Positions 24,543 to 33,653 of a stretch of 64,000 nucleotides of DNA are shown piece after piece (the stretch's first letter is position 1; every line of letters begins with the position of its first letter). The notes beneath the pieces were generated by a model. The model searched no databases, was not told the origin of the DNA, and saw only the letters and a list, made by a program, of their open reading frames with translations. This stretch comes from JAFEBO01 sp044221315 (GTDB lineage: Bacteria > Planctomycetota > Phycisphaerae > Phycisphaerales > UBA1924): the NCBI GenBank assembly GCA_044221315.1, contig JBGAPK010000009.1, positions 68,471-132,470 of the forward strand. The letters run 5' to 3'. The translations under genes and the position numbers were made by a program.

Positions 24543-25388
24543 ACTGTTGCCTTGTGATACCGCTGCTGAAGTGGGACGGTGCTGTGAGATTCCGGTGCCG
24601 ATCGAGGATTTTGCCCATGGAATAGGAGACCATGATCCGCATCCGGTCACCGAACTGTTACATCCAATGCAGCGCGCAATCGCCCGAAGGGCGGCGGCAA
24701 ATTGGGGATGGGCAGGAAACGGCGTGAGCGTGGTCTCCGCGGGCGGCCGGTGTCCGAGACCGCGGATCAGGACGTCGAGTGGACCTTCAATCTCGAGTTG
24801 CGGCTGGCGCGGCGGCGCCTCTCCGATCTACTCGCAGGTGAACAGTGCGCAGAAGGTCATCCAGCCCCAACTGCTGGCGTGCATTATTCGAAGGTGGAGT
24901 CTGTCCCCTCGGCCGTCGTGAATGCGGAATAGCCGGGGGATCGCCGAGTCGATCGCCGCAACTCCGAAAGCAATGGAATGGTGATGCATCAGTACAGCAT
25001 CGCACCCCGACCGGGAAATGGCCAGTCCCGCGATCCTCCCGCGAGGATGAGCCGGGGCATGGCAATCAGCGGCGAATGGTCTGCGCTCCCGGGCGCTCAC
25101 TCTGCCACGCCGAGAATGAACGGTATTGCCGGCCCCCAGAGGCGGACTCTCTCTTGGAATAGCCTGAATCCCGTCTTGCCACCGCGAACTGGAAAAAGCC
25201 CGTCGAAGATCGCTTCGGAAGCGTGACTAATTTTCGAGACAGAAATCCCGACTGTCGGACGGCGACGCAAGCAGACGGATAGAAGGATTCTTCGGTTGGT
25301 GGCGTGCCTCGTGTGATTCTGCGTGCTTGCCAACGATTCCGAGGGTGGTAGCCGTGGAGGGCGAACCGATTCTGTTGGAGTGAACCCC
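24543..25388. other. Stretch without a convincing gene
   Basis: About 850 bases between the fur promoter and the DUF1905 gene. Short open frames exist on both strands (for example 24702-24932 plus, 24828-25100 minus, 25097-25501 minus) but none shows a Shine-Dalgarno sequence, family motif or the codon pattern of its neighbours. It may be a decayed gene or gene remnants, or hold regulatory RNA that I cannot see. Confidence 0.5.
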
Positions 25389-26144
25389 ATGGGCCAAAGG
25401 AAGTTCACGAAGTCGCCAGAGGGTGGAGCGCGGGATAGCGCCAAGCGGGCCTTTGCGGGGGCGGCCACGCCGCGCGGGGAGATGGCTGGGCAGTCGTTCA
25501 AGAAGAAGGCCGTTTCCGCGCGGGATCACCTTGCAATACCCAGCTCCAACTCTCAGGTGATGATCCAGCGCACGAGCGAGCCCGGGGATTCCAAACCCGC
25601 TTCCAAGATTCGCTTCATCGCGACACTTTTGTCGCCGCGGCGAAAAACCGGGAAATCCGTTTCCTGGACGTTTCTGAACTTGCCACCGAACGCCAGTGCG
25701 ATGCTCCCTTCGCGCGGCATGACGTCCGTTGAAGGGACCTTCAACGGCATTCCCTTTCGAGCCACGCTCGAGCCGAACGGTCAGGGAGGTCACTGGCTCA
25801 AAGTCGATCGGAAGATGCGAGAAGGCGCGGGCGCGAAGGCGGGCGATGTTGTCACGCTGGAAATCACGCCCGCGTCATCAGAGCCGGAACCCAGGGTGCC
25901 GGCGGATCTGCGAAAGGCTCTCGCGGCAGATCCGAAGGCGCGGAAGTTGTGGCCGGGTCTCACTCCCGCCGCACGCCGAGATTGGATTCAATGGATCGTC
26001 TCCGCCAAGCAGGCAGCGACGCGAGCACGACGAATTGGAAATGCCTGCTCGATGCTTGCTGCCGGGAAGCGACGGCCTTGCTGCTTCGACCGGTCTGGCA
26101 TGTACAGCAAGAGTCTCAGTTGTCCCGAGGCTGACGCCACCTGA
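25389..26144 (+). CDS. DUF1905 and YdeI/OmdA-domain protein
   Basis: 251 residues from an ATG with GGAG eight bases upstream; a second candidate start at 25560 would drop a low-complexity N terminus. From about residue 75 the DUF1905 beta-barrel is visible (KIRFIATLL, SVSWTFLNLP, VEGTFNGIPFRATLEPNGQGGHWLKVDRKMREGAGAKAGDVVTLEI). It is followed by the YdeI/OmpD-associated helical domain (PADLRKALAADPKARKLWPGLTPAARRDWIQWIVSAKQAATRARRIGNACSMLAAGKR). The two domains are often fused. Their biochemical role is not known. The last 20 residues are Cys-containing and unlike the family, which may mean a frameshift near the end or a recent extension. Confidence 0.82.
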   Translation: MGQRKFTKSPEGGARDSAKRAFAGAATPRGEMAGQSFKKKAVSARDHLAIPSSNSQVMIQRTSEPGDSKPASKIRFIATLLSPRRKTGKSVSWTFLNLPPNASAMLPSRGMTSVEGTFNGIPFRATLEPNGQGGHWLKVDRKMREGAGAKAGDVVTLEITPASSEPEPRVPADLRKALAADPKARKLWPGLTPAARRDWIQWIVSAKQAATRARRIGNACSMLAAGKRRPCCFDRSGMYSKSLSCPEADAT

Positions 26145-26264
26145 AGTGATGCGGGGGGCGACGGAAGCGCTCTGGCGCGACCCGTCGGCGACATCTTCTC
26201 CCGCCGGCGAGTGCGGCAAGAACGGCTTGTGATGCGACGGTCCTCGGTTCCGTGGCAACCGCGG

Positions 26265-27248
26265 CTATTCCGATTTTCCCACGTACACCACGAAATCCGC
26301 GCGGCCATGATCATCGCTCTGGAGGGAATCGGACCAGGCATCGACCACGCTCACCGTTACCACCCCGGTGCCGGGGCGGATCCTTCTCAGCGCCTGCACT
26401 AGTCCGCCGTAGAAGTCACTATGGAACCGACCGACGACATGGACCACCGGGCGGCCGTCCGTATCGATCCCGCGACCAATCGAGTCGGCCATTGTCCAGT
26501 CCCAGAGCGACTGAGCGCGGAATGCGGCCTCCAGCCGTGTTTTCAACTCCTCGGCCGATTCCTTCTTGGCGGGCCCGCCGTGCGAGGCCATCGCCGGGTC
26601 GGACATGACAGCCTCGAAGTCGGTCCGGTACTTCCCGGTCGGCAATTCATCCGGAATGCGGAACATGCGTCGTTCCTCCGGCGTCAGCGTGGTGAGATAG
26701 GAATACGGCTCTTTCCGGGCGGCGGTGACATAGGTCCGGGGCGCATTTGATGCGATTACAGGTCTGGCGTGCGACTTGGCGGTTTCGACCATGGCGCGGT
26801 GCCCGGGCGGGTAGGTCTCTTCCGAAGTCCGCCCGGTTGCTTTCAGGAACAACGCTTCGCTCCACAGGCCTTTGAGGTAATCGTCCAAACGCGACTGCTC
26901 ATCGCGGTTGAAAAACTCCATGCTCAGCACCGCTTGGTTGCGTTGGGCGAGGACGTCGGCCCACAATTCCGAAGCGAACGCAAGCCCCAGCTTGTGCCCG
27001 TGGTTCTCGCCGATGACCACGGCATCGGCGCCTGCCGCTGCTGCAACCAGCGAATCCCACGCGACTGGCGAGCCGTCGTTGCCGCGAAAGATCTTGACCG
27101 TTCGCGCTTGGCGGGCGAGGGTGGGATCGGGCGGTTTTGGCGTTGAGACGGTCACGTCCGGATGACGCGGAGTTGTTGAGCAGCCCATCCCGGCAGTCAG
27201 AACCCCCGCGAGCAGCCCAACCACGACGAATTGGATCAACGTGTTCAT
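26265..27248 (-). CDS. ChaN-family lipoprotein
   Basis: 327 residues from the ATG at 27248. The N terminus (MNTLIQFVVVGLLAGVLTAGMGCS) is a lipoprotein signal with Cys23, though the residues before it (GMG) are a weak lipobox. The mature part matches the ChaN/haem-binding uptake fold: GADAVVIGENHGHKLG, LSMEFFNRDEQSRLDDYL, the region PVIASNAPRTYVTAARK, and VVHVVGRFHSDFYGGLVQAL near the end. ChaN proteins bind haem as dimers and are linked to iron acquisition. A TACGAT hexamer lies 8 bases before the start and there is no Shine-Dalgarno sequence. Confidence 0.88.
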   Translation of the reverse strand: MNTLIQFVVVGLLAGVLTAGMGCSTTPRHPDVTVSTPKPPDPTLARQARTVKIFRGNDGSPVAWDSLVAAAAGADAVVIGENHGHKLGLAFASELWADVLAQRNQAVLSMEFFNRDEQSRLDDYLKGLWSEALFLKATGRTSEETYPPGHRAMVETAKSHARPVIASNAPRTYVTAARKEPYSYLTTLTPEERRMFRIPDELPTGKYRTDFEAVMSDPAMASHGGPAKKESAEELKTRLEAAFRAQSLWDWTMADSIGRGIDTDGRPVVHVVGRFHSDFYGGLVQALRRIRPGTGVVTVSVVDAWSDSLQSDDHGRADFVVYVGKSE

Positions 27249-27321
27249 GCGGAAGCATCGTACCGGAGTTTCGGCATACGACGCGACCGAAGGTGGACGC
27301 GATTTCCCAGGCCCGCCATCC

Positions 27322-27852
27322 CTACTCCCGGAGGTCGCGATAGAAGTAGGTTGTGCTGCACGGGCGGCCGTCGGGGAAGAGTGCGAAGTCGGGGATATCT
27401 CCCACCCGTACCCATCCGAGGCGGGTATACAGACGAAAGGCATCTCCGTCGGTCACGGCGTCAAGCACCAGCAGAGTCTTCCCGGAGTTCCGGGCTGCGG
27501 TCTCGGCTTCCCGCATGAGTGCGGCGCCAAGCCCCGATCGGCGGGCACGGCGGTGGACGAGCATCTTCGCGAGGTCTGCCCGGTGCGGCTGGTTTTCCGG
27601 GAGGTCGAAGATGAGTTGAACGGTGCCGCAGATGCCTTGGGAGTCTGTGGCGACGAGAAGCAACCGCTTTCCGATTTCAACGTCGGCGGCGACTCTTTTC
27701 CAAAAATCTTGCGCGCGATCTCGCGTGAGCGGATGCATGAAGCCGATCGAGGCACCGCCCTCGACGCAGTCCATCACCACGTCGGCCAGCTCGCGGACTT
27801 CCGCGTCTTGTACCAATTGCAGACGCTTCAGTTTCCATTGGGGCGCGGGCAT
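27322..27852 (-). CDS. GNAT-family N-acetyltransferase
   Basis: 176 residues from the ATG at 27852. The acetyl-CoA binding loop is seen as HRRARRSGLGAALMREAE (motif A), preceded by the beta strand CGTVQLIFDLPENQPHRADLAKMLV, and the C-terminal FRLYTRLGWVRVGDIPDFALFPDG is typical of motif B. The substrate is unknown; the aligned features are close to the group of acetyltransferases acting on small antibiotics or amino compounds. It is divergent from a second GNAT gene only 60 bases away, and the frame continues antisense through that gene, which is a shadow. Confidence 0.9.
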   Translation of the reverse strand: MPAPQWKLKRLQLVQDAEVRELADVVMDCVEGGASIGFMHPLTRDRAQDFWKRVAADVEIGKRLLLVATDSQGICGTVQLIFDLPENQPHRADLAKMLVHRRARRSGLGAALMREAETAARNSGKTLLVLDAVTDGDAFRLYTRLGWVRVGDIPDFALFPDGRPCSTTYFYRDLRE

Positions 27853-27858
27853 GCGTGT

Positions 27859-27864
27859 AGGGTA
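27859..27864 (-). promoter_or_regulatory. Candidate -10 box of the minus-strand GNAT gene
   Basis: TACCCT on the minus strand, ending 6 bases before the ATG at 27852; no Shine-Dalgarno sequence. Confidence 0.45.
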
Positions 27865-27897
27865 CCTTTGGAGACTGTCGCGGGCCGGAACTGCTTG

Positions 27898-27903
27898 TAT
27901 GCT
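27898..27903 (+). promoter_or_regulatory. Candidate -10 box of the plus-strand GNAT gene
   Basis: TATGCT, 9 bases before the GTG at 27913. It lies back to back with the box of the divergent GNAT gene (34 bases apart), so the two promoters overlap in their -35 regions and could share regulation. Confidence 0.4.
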
Positions 27904-27912
27904 GGGATCGAC

Positions 27913-28401
27913 GTGGTCATTCGAGAAGGCAATGTCGGTGATGCGGAGGCGATCGCCGCGATCCGCGAGCGGACCATCCGGACCGTGGTTGCGCCGCTTG
28001 GACTTTACACTCCGGCCCAGATCGAGGCCTGGGTTTCGGGCTTTGATGGCAAGCGCGTCTTGCAATTGATGAATCTGGGCACCTATCTGGTCGCGGACGA
28101 AGCGGGACGGGTCGTCGGCTTTGGGCGGCTCGAGATTTCGTCGGCGGGCGTTGGGGTGATTCGCGGGATCTTTGTCGACTCCGATTGCGTCGGGCGGGGG
28201 ATCGGCGGTGGCGTTGTTCGAGCTCTGATCGAGCTTGGCCGCTCGCGTGGCATGCGGTCGTTTGAGTTGGTTTCGACGCTTAATGCACGCGGGTTTTATC
28301 AACGCCTTGGCTTTCGTAGCCTCGGAGAGGTGTGCCATACGACGGTCAATGGCGCGATAATCCCGGGATATCGCATGGAGCGAGATGCCGAGAAGCCTTG
28401 A
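27913..28401 (+). CDS. GNAT-family N-acetyltransferase
   Basis: 162 residues from the GTG at 27913, giving VIREGNVGDAEAIAAIRERTIRTV at the N terminus, a normal GNAT beginning. The acetyl-CoA binding segment is GIFVDSDCVGRGIGGGVVRALIELGRSRG and the C-terminal NARGFYQRLGFRSLGE is motif B. Substrate unknown. The upstream extension of this frame runs antisense across the divergent GNAT gene. The pair may be an ancient duplication or an independent neighbour; their sequences are not closely similar. Confidence 0.85.
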   Translation: MVIREGNVGDAEAIAAIRERTIRTVVAPLGLYTPAQIEAWVSGFDGKRVLQLMNLGTYLVADEAGRVVGFGRLEISSAGVGVIRGIFVDSDCVGRGIGGGVVRALIELGRSRGMRSFELVSTLNARGFYQRLGFRSLGEVCHTTVNGAIIPGYRMERDAEKP

Positions 28402-28467
28402 CGCAGTTCTGGGTCGATAGAGAGAATTGTCAAGCAACCGTGCGAGCCGACGCCGAACAATTGCCAC

Positions 28468-30195
28468 ATGCCAAGTCACGCATTGATTGGATTGGCTTTG
28501 GTCGTATGCACTTTTTCCCTGCCGCGGGTTTGCCTATCGGGCACACCCACGCCCGGAGAGGTAAGCGTGCCGGACTTTGGTCCGAATGTGCTGCTTTTCG
28601 AACCTTCCACACCGGACATGCAATCTCGGCTCGACGCCGTGTTCGCAGAGCACGAGCGGGCCGAGTTCGGCTCGGAGCGCATCGCGATTCTGTTCAAGCC
28701 GGGCAGTTATGAACTCGACGTGCGTGTCGGCTTTTACACCCATGTGGCCGGATTGGGACTGTCACCCGATGATGTTGTTCTCAAGGGAGGAGTTCGAGCG
28801 ACTGCAGAATGGAGAAATGGCAACGCGACCTGCAATTTCTGGCGCTGCGCGGAGAATCTGGCAGTGCAGCCGGCAACACCGGAGACCCCCATGGTCTGGG
28901 CGGTCTCTCAGGCGACCGGACTGCGGCGTGTCCACGTGAAGGGAAATCTGAACCTTTCAGTCGACGGCTGGTCCAGCGGCGGATTCATCGCTGATTCGGT
29001 GATCGATGGCATCGTCACGTCCGGCTCCCAGCAGCAATGGCTCAGCCGCAACACGCAATGGAGTGCGTGGCGTGGCGGCAACTGGAACATGGTGTTTGTG
29101 GGTGTGACGAATCCCCCATCGGGAGATTGGCCGGAGAAACCGTATACGGTCATCGAGAAGACGCCGATTCGCTGCGAGAAGCCGTATTTGCACATCGATC
29201 GCGAGGGGCGCTTCGGCGTGGTGGTTCCCGCGATCGCGCGCGACACCATCGGTGTCTCGTGGAGGTCGGAGTCTCGGGCGGAGAAGTCCGTTTCGCTGGA
29301 TGATTTTCACATTGCGCGCGCCGACAAGGACACGGCGGCGACGATAAATAGCGCCTTGGAAGCAGGGAAGCATCTCCTGCTCACGCCGGGGATCTATCGA
29401 TTGGACGGAAGCATCCGGGTGCGTCGAGCGGGAACGATCGTGCTCGGGCTTGGATTTCCAACGCTCGTCGCGGAGAAGGGGATTGTGCCGCTCGTGCTTG
29501 ACGACGTCGATGACGTGCGGGTGAGCGGGATTCTGGTGGAAGCGGGAGAGTCGGAGTCGCCGGCGCTGATACGGATCGGCGAGCCCGGCGACAAGGCTCG
29601 CCACGGCGAGAATCCGATTGTGCTTTCGGACATCTTCTGCCGGGTTGGTGGTGCGGCCAACGGCGTCGCTCGGACACTCGTGACGATCAACTCAAGCGAC
29701 GTGGTGGGCGACAACCTGTGGCTGTGGCGGGCGGATCATGGTGCGGGCGCGAAGTGGGAGTCAAACAGAAACGCGAACGGGCTGGTGGTGAACGGCGACG
29801 ATGTCACCATCTATGGGCTGTTTGTGGAGCACCAACAGGAATACCAGACGCTCTGGAACGGAAATGGTGGGCGGGTCTATTTCTATCAGTCGGAGATGCC
29901 TTACGACCCGCCGCGGCAGGAGGATTGGATGAGCGGCACAAAGCGGGGCTACGCGTCGTACAAGGTGGCGGATACGGTGACGTCGCACGAGGCGTGGGGC
30001 CTGGGGGTGTACTGTGTGTTCAACGCCGGTCCGATCATCGCGGATTCCGCGATCGAGGCGCCCGATGCGCCGGGGGTGAAGCTGCATCACATGATCGCGG
30101 TACGGCTAAACGGGAAGCCGGGAAGCGGGATCGGCCATGTGCTCAATGACAGGGGTGATCCAGTCATCACAACCCAAACATCACGGCTGAAATAG
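28468..30195 (+). CDS. Secreted beta-helix-like protein
   Basis: 575 residues with an N-terminal signal peptide (MPSHALIGLALVVCTFSLPRVCLSG). The mature protein has the repeating pattern of a right-handed parallel beta-helix, with many short hydrophobic strands separated by Gly/Asn/Asp turns (for example FKPGSYELDVRVGFYTHVAGLG, LLTPGIYRLDGSIRVRRAGTIVLGLGFPTLV, VNGDDVTIYGLFVEHQQEYQTLWNG). Such proteins include pectate lyase-like and GH55-like polysaccharide-active enzymes, and close relatives in databases are often mislabelled. I see no catalytic motif that fixes an activity. Role probably polysaccharide binding or degradation outside the cytoplasm. Confidence 0.75.
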   Translation: MPSHALIGLALVVCTFSLPRVCLSGTPTPGEVSVPDFGPNVLLFEPSTPDMQSRLDAVFAEHERAEFGSERIAILFKPGSYELDVRVGFYTHVAGLGLSPDDVVLKGGVRATAEWRNGNATCNFWRCAENLAVQPATPETPMVWAVSQATGLRRVHVKGNLNLSVDGWSSGGFIADSVIDGIVTSGSQQQWLSRNTQWSAWRGGNWNMVFVGVTNPPSGDWPEKPYTVIEKTPIRCEKPYLHIDREGRFGVVVPAIARDTIGVSWRSESRAEKSVSLDDFHIARADKDTAATINSALEAGKHLLLTPGIYRLDGSIRVRRAGTIVLGLGFPTLVAEKGIVPLVLDDVDDVRVSGILVEAGESESPALIRIGEPGDKARHGENPIVLSDIFCRVGGAANGVARTLVTINSSDVVGDNLWLWRADHGAGAKWESNRNANGLVVNGDDVTIYGLFVEHQQEYQTLWNGNGGRVYFYQSEMPYDPPRQEDWMSGTKRGYASYKVADTVTSHEAWGLGVYCVFNAGPIIADSAIEAPDAPGVKLHHMIAVRLNGKPGSGIGHVLNDRGDPVITTQTSRLK

Positions 30196-30273
30196 ACGAG
30201 AGCATCCCGGCGAGATCTGGGCCCGAGCCGGGGGACGAGGCCGGCATGGACGTGGCGCGGGATCAGTCCGTGC

Positions 30274-30279
30274 TAGCAT
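30274..30279 (+). promoter_or_regulatory. Candidate -10 box of the DUF2891 gene
   Basis: TAGCAT with an extended TGN (TGCTAGCAT), 6 bases before the ATG at 30286; no Shine-Dalgarno sequence. Confidence 0.5.
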
Positions 30280-30285
30280 CGGCGC

Positions 30286-31338
30286 ATGCCGACATTCGAA
30301 CCGGACAACTACATCGATCACTTCGTGGCGCTGGTGCTGAGTCACGTCGGGCGTGAATATCCGAACAAGCTTGATCATGTCATCAACGACGGCACAGAGG
30401 TGAAGGGCCCTCGCGACCTTCATCCGATTTTCTTCGGGTCGTTCGACTGGCACTCTTGCGTGCACGGGTACTGGCTCTTGGCGAGGGCGCTACGACGATT
30501 CCCCTCTCTCGCGCAGGCGGACGATATTCGACGGCTGCTGAACGAGCGGCTGACCCGCGACAACATCGCGGTCGAGGTCGCATATCTCGGTCAACCCCTC
30601 CGGCAGACTTTCGAGCGCACGTACGGCTGGGCGTGGTTGCTCAAGCTTGCCGCAGAGTTGAATCTGGAATCGCCACGGGTCGGCGAGCCTGCGCCCCTCA
30701 CGGAGCGTCGGGCGGAATTCAGCCGTTGGTCACAAACCATGGCTCCGCTCGCCGGCGCGTTTGTGGAGCGATTTCTCAAGTACCTGCCAAAGGCGACGTA
30801 TCCGATTCGGGTCGGAACACACCAGAATACGGCGTTCGGGCTGGCGCTCGCCAGCGACTATGCGCGGGCCGTGTCCGACAATGCCTTGTTGGACATGCTC
30901 GAGTCAAAGGCCCGTTCGTGGTATCTCAAGGACGCGTCCTACCCGGCGTGGGAGCCGGACGGCACCGACTTTCTGTCGCCCGGCCTGATGGAAGCCGAGT
31001 GCATGCGCCGACTGCTCCCGAAAGATGAGTTCTTGCCTTGGCTCGATCGTTTCTTCCCGGCGTTCAAGGCGGGAGAGCGTGAACCCGCGACGCTTTTCTT
31101 GCCGGCGACCATCAGCGACCGGACCGACGGACAGATTGTGCACCTCGACGGGCTCAATCTCAGCCGGGCGTGGTGCTGGCGTTCGATTGCCCGAGCGGTC
31201 CCCGGGACCGACCCGCGTCGGGCGATGGCCGAGGCCGCGGCGTCGGAACATCTCGCGGCGGCGCTGCCGCACGTGACCGGGGACTACATGGGCGAACACT
31301 GGCTCGCGACATTTGCGCTGCTTGCGCTGACGGAATAG
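30286..31338 (+). CDS. DUF2891 family protein
   Basis: 350 residues with the recognisable family core: RDLHPIFFGSFDWHSCVHGYWLLARALR, then TFERTYGWAWLLKLAAEL, KATYPIRVGTHQNTAFGLAL and DFLSPGLMEAECMRRLL. The pattern of paired helices with conserved His, Trp and Asp is like an alpha/alpha toroid, as in several sugar-active enzymes, but no function is established for the family. No signal peptide. A small membrane protein gene follows 42 bases later. Confidence 0.88.
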   Translation: MPTFEPDNYIDHFVALVLSHVGREYPNKLDHVINDGTEVKGPRDLHPIFFGSFDWHSCVHGYWLLARALRRFPSLAQADDIRRLLNERLTRDNIAVEVAYLGQPLRQTFERTYGWAWLLKLAAELNLESPRVGEPAPLTERRAEFSRWSQTMAPLAGAFVERFLKYLPKATYPIRVGTHQNTAFGLALASDYARAVSDNALLDMLESKARSWYLKDASYPAWEPDGTDFLSPGLMEAECMRRLLPKDEFLPWLDRFFPAFKAGEREPATLFLPATISDRTDGQIVHLDGLNLSRAWCWRSIARAVPGTDPRRAMAEAAASEHLAAALPHVTGDYMGEHWLATFALLALTE

Positions 31339-31380
31339 CCGATCGGGTAGGATGCGTGCTCTGGCCCACGGAGACGCGGC

Positions 31381-31839
31381 ATGAACCCGGAACAACTCGT
31401 GACGGCGCTTGAGTTCAAGCGTGAGGGAATCAGCCAGTTGCCGATCGTCAGCACGCTGCTGGCGGCGCTCGCGATGGGTGGCGTGACGGCGCTTATCACC
31501 TCCCAGGAGCGGGGCCGGCTGCGGGCGTGGCTGCTGGTATCGTTGATGGTCGCGTCGCTGATCTTTGTGTTTGCGACGGTGGTGGGGGCAATGATCCTGC
31601 CCGCGATGAAACGGGCCGGAGTGCACACCAGCCCGGCGCACAACCAAGCGCTGATTAATCTGAGCCGCGTGGTTATCTGGACACTCTTGGGCGGGATCCT
31701 GATGCTGTTTGGGGCGCTCGGGGCGCTTGGTTTCATCGTGTCGCGCCGGGTGGGATGGTGGGTGCTTGCGGCGGCGGTAGGTATCTTGGGCCTCTTTGCC
31801 GCGTGCTGCGTCTACCTCGACCGCGCGATGGGATGGTAG
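31381..31839 (+). CDS. Small integral membrane protein
   Basis: 152 residues, four predicted membrane helices (about 20-42, 52-78, 92-118 and 124-147) joined by short loops, with an ATG preceded by GGAG. No recognised family. A TAGGAT hexamer at 31348-31353 could be its -10 box, giving a leader of about 20 bases. Followed 35 bases later by the Rieske oxygenase gene. Confidence 0.7.
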   Translation: MNPEQLVTALEFKREGISQLPIVSTLLAALAMGGVTALITSQERGRLRAWLLVSLMVASLIFVFATVVGAMILPAMKRAGVHTSPAHNQALINLSRVVIWTLLGGILMLFGALGALGFIVSRRVGWWVLAAAVGILGLFAACCVYLDRAMGW

Positions 31840-31863
31840 TTTTGGCCGGTTCGCTCCCGGGCT

Positions 31864-31869
31864 TACACT
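31864..31869 (+). promoter_or_regulatory. Candidate -10 box of the Rieske oxygenase gene
   Basis: TACACT, 5 bases before the ATG at 31875, with a possible -35 TTGGCC at 31842-31847 (16-base spacer). No Shine-Dalgarno sequence. Confidence 0.5.
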
Positions 31870-31874
31870 GGGCA

Positions 31875-33020
31875 ATGGCCTTCGAGCGGTTCACCATCGA
31901 TGCCGACATCGCCCGCGCCCACACGCTTCCCGGGCGGGTGTATAACGATCCGGCGTTGTACGAACTCTGCCGCGAGCGGGTCTTTCGGCGATCGTGGCAG
32001 TTTGTCGGAAGCGCGGAAAGTGTGAAGGTGCCGGGCCAGGTGCATCCGTTCACCCTTCTGCCCGGATGCCTCGATGAGCCGGTCTTGCTGAGCCGGGACT
32101 GGGACGACCGGGTGCATTGCCTTTCGAATGTGTGTACGCACCGGGGCACAATTCTGTGTTCACAGGGCGGCGTCGAAAAGTCGTTGATCTGCCGCTACCA
32201 CGGACGCCGATTCGGATTGAACGGGGTGTTCCAGTACATGCCGGAGTTTGAAAAGACCGTCGGGTTCCCGTCTGAGGCGGACAACCTCAGCCGTATTCCG
32301 TTCGGCGGGTGGGGCACATCCGGCGTGTCGGAACAGAGTGTCCAGAGCGAGACGTTCCTGTTTGCGTCGGTTGCGCCCGCGGGAGGGCTCGGCGCGGTGA
32401 TCGAGCCGATGGCCAAACGGCTCGCATGGATGCCGTTCAATGAGTTCAGATTTGACGCGGCACGATCGCGTGATTACTTGGTGCACGCCAATTGGGCCTT
32501 GTACATCGACAACTATCTCGAGGGTTTCCACATTCCCTTCGTGCATGCTTCGCTGAACGACGCGATCGACTACGGTCAGTACTCGACTGAACTCTTCACC
32601 CATTGCAATCTTCAGCTCGGAATCGCCAAGCCGGGCGAAACCGTCTTTGATCTGCCGCAGTCCTCACCCGACTTTGGCCGCCCGGTCGCGGCATATTACT
32701 GGTGGCTGTTCCCGAACACGATGTTCAATTTCTATCCGTGGGGTCTGTCCGTCAATGTCGTCCAGCCGTTGGCGCACGATCGCACGCGGGTCAGCTTTCT
32801 TTCATACGTCTGGGACGAGAGCAAGATCTCGCAGGGGGCCGGCGCAGGACTGGATCGCGTCGAAAGGGAGGACGAAGTGGTGGTCGAAGCTGTTCAGCGC
32901 GGCACGCGCGGATCGTTTTATTCTCGAGGAAGATACTCGCCGACCCGTGAGCAGGGCGTGCATCACTTCCATCGACTTCTGGCCGACGCGTTGTTCGACC
33001 GGGCCAATGCTCCATCCTGA
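31875..33020 (+). CDS. Rieske non-haem iron oxygenase, alpha subunit
   Basis: 381 residues. The Rieske [2Fe-2S] site is Cys87-x-His89 and Cys106-x2-His109 (CTHRG ... CRYHG). The mononuclear iron site is in NYLEGFHIPFVH (His219 and His224). The general architecture matches ring-hydroxylating dioxygenase or choline/carnitine-type monooxygenase large subunits; FNFYPWGLSVNVVQPLAHDRTRV is typical of the latter group. No ferredoxin or reductase gene is adjacent, so electrons must come from elsewhere. Substrate unknown. The upstream open frame overlaps the membrane protein and is not used. Confidence 0.9.
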   Translation: MAFERFTIDADIARAHTLPGRVYNDPALYELCRERVFRRSWQFVGSAESVKVPGQVHPFTLLPGCLDEPVLLSRDWDDRVHCLSNVCTHRGTILCSQGGVEKSLICRYHGRRFGLNGVFQYMPEFEKTVGFPSEADNLSRIPFGGWGTSGVSEQSVQSETFLFASVAPAGGLGAVIEPMAKRLAWMPFNEFRFDAARSRDYLVHANWALYIDNYLEGFHIPFVHASLNDAIDYGQYSTELFTHCNLQLGIAKPGETVFDLPQSSPDFGRPVAAYYWWLFPNTMFNFYPWGLSVNVVQPLAHDRTRVSFLSYVWDESKISQGAGAGLDRVEREDEVVVEAVQRGTRGSFYSRGRYSPTREQGVHHFHRLLADALFDRANAPS

Positions 33021-33046
33021 CTTCACACTCTTCATCGGAGGTCATC

Positions 33047-33514
33047 GTGTCGCAATATCAAGCCACCGTCCGCTGGGATCGCAGGGGCGAGGTATTCATC
33101 GACAACAAGTACAGCCGGGCGCACGCCTGGCAGTTCGACGGCGGCGCGGTCGTTCCGGCGTCGTCTTCACCGCATGTGGTTCGAGTTCCGCTCTCTGATC
33201 CGGCGGGCGTAGACCCGGAGGAGGCGTTCATCGCCTCGCTCGCGAGTTGTCACATGCTTTGGTTCCTGTCACTCGCCGCAAAGCGGGGATACGTGGTCGA
33301 TCGCTACACCGATGATGCGATCGGTGAGCTCGACAAGGACCCGGAAGGAAGAATCGCGATGACCGTGGTGACGCTGCGGCCGCGGGTGGTCTTTTCCGGC
33401 GAAAAGCAGCCCAACCCTGATCAAGTCGCCGATCTGCATCACCGCTCGCACCACGAGTGTTACATCGCGAACTCGGTGAAGACCGAGGTTCGGTGTCAGC
33501 CGGTCGGCGAGTGA
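33047..33514 (+). CDS. OsmC-family peroxiredoxin-like protein
   Basis: 155 residues. OsmC proteins reduce organic hydroperoxides using two cysteines; here Cys68 (EAFIASLASCHMLWFLSLAA) and Cys137 (HHECYIANS) are placed as expected, and the N-terminal strand pattern and EIxG-like segment fit. The YhfA/OsmC-like subgroup also matches. It lies 26 bases after the Rieske oxygenase stop and may share its transcript, perhaps protecting against uncoupled peroxide. Confidence 0.9.
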   Translation: MSQYQATVRWDRRGEVFIDNKYSRAHAWQFDGGAVVPASSSPHVVRVPLSDPAGVDPEEAFIASLASCHMLWFLSLAAKRGYVVDRYTDDAIGELDKDPEGRIAMTVVTLRPRVVFSGEKQPNPDQVADLHHRSHHECYIANSVKTEVRCQPVGE

Positions 33515-33622
33515 CGGGCTTTCCGGTAGTCGGTTGTTGAGTTCGGTCTGAGGGACAGCGCGTGCAGCCATCATCTCGCGGACGGATTCTCCGCACGCCT
33601 CGAAGACGTGCCCGGTCCTTCC

Positions 33623-33628
33623 TATACT
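33623..33628 (+). promoter_or_regulatory. Candidate -10 box of aspS
   Basis: TATACT, 25 bases before the aspS ATG. Unlike the leaderless-type genes, this one has a short leader with an AGAAGGA Shine-Dalgarno sequence. Confidence 0.5.
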
Positions 33629-33653
33629 CGCCGACTTTTTCAGAAGGATTCTC

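Noticed and set aside
24702..24932. Short plus-strand frame with a basic N terminus (GRKRRERG)
   Set aside because: Starts with TTG, has no Shine-Dalgarno sequence or family motif, and lies in a region crossed by equally weak frames on the other strand.
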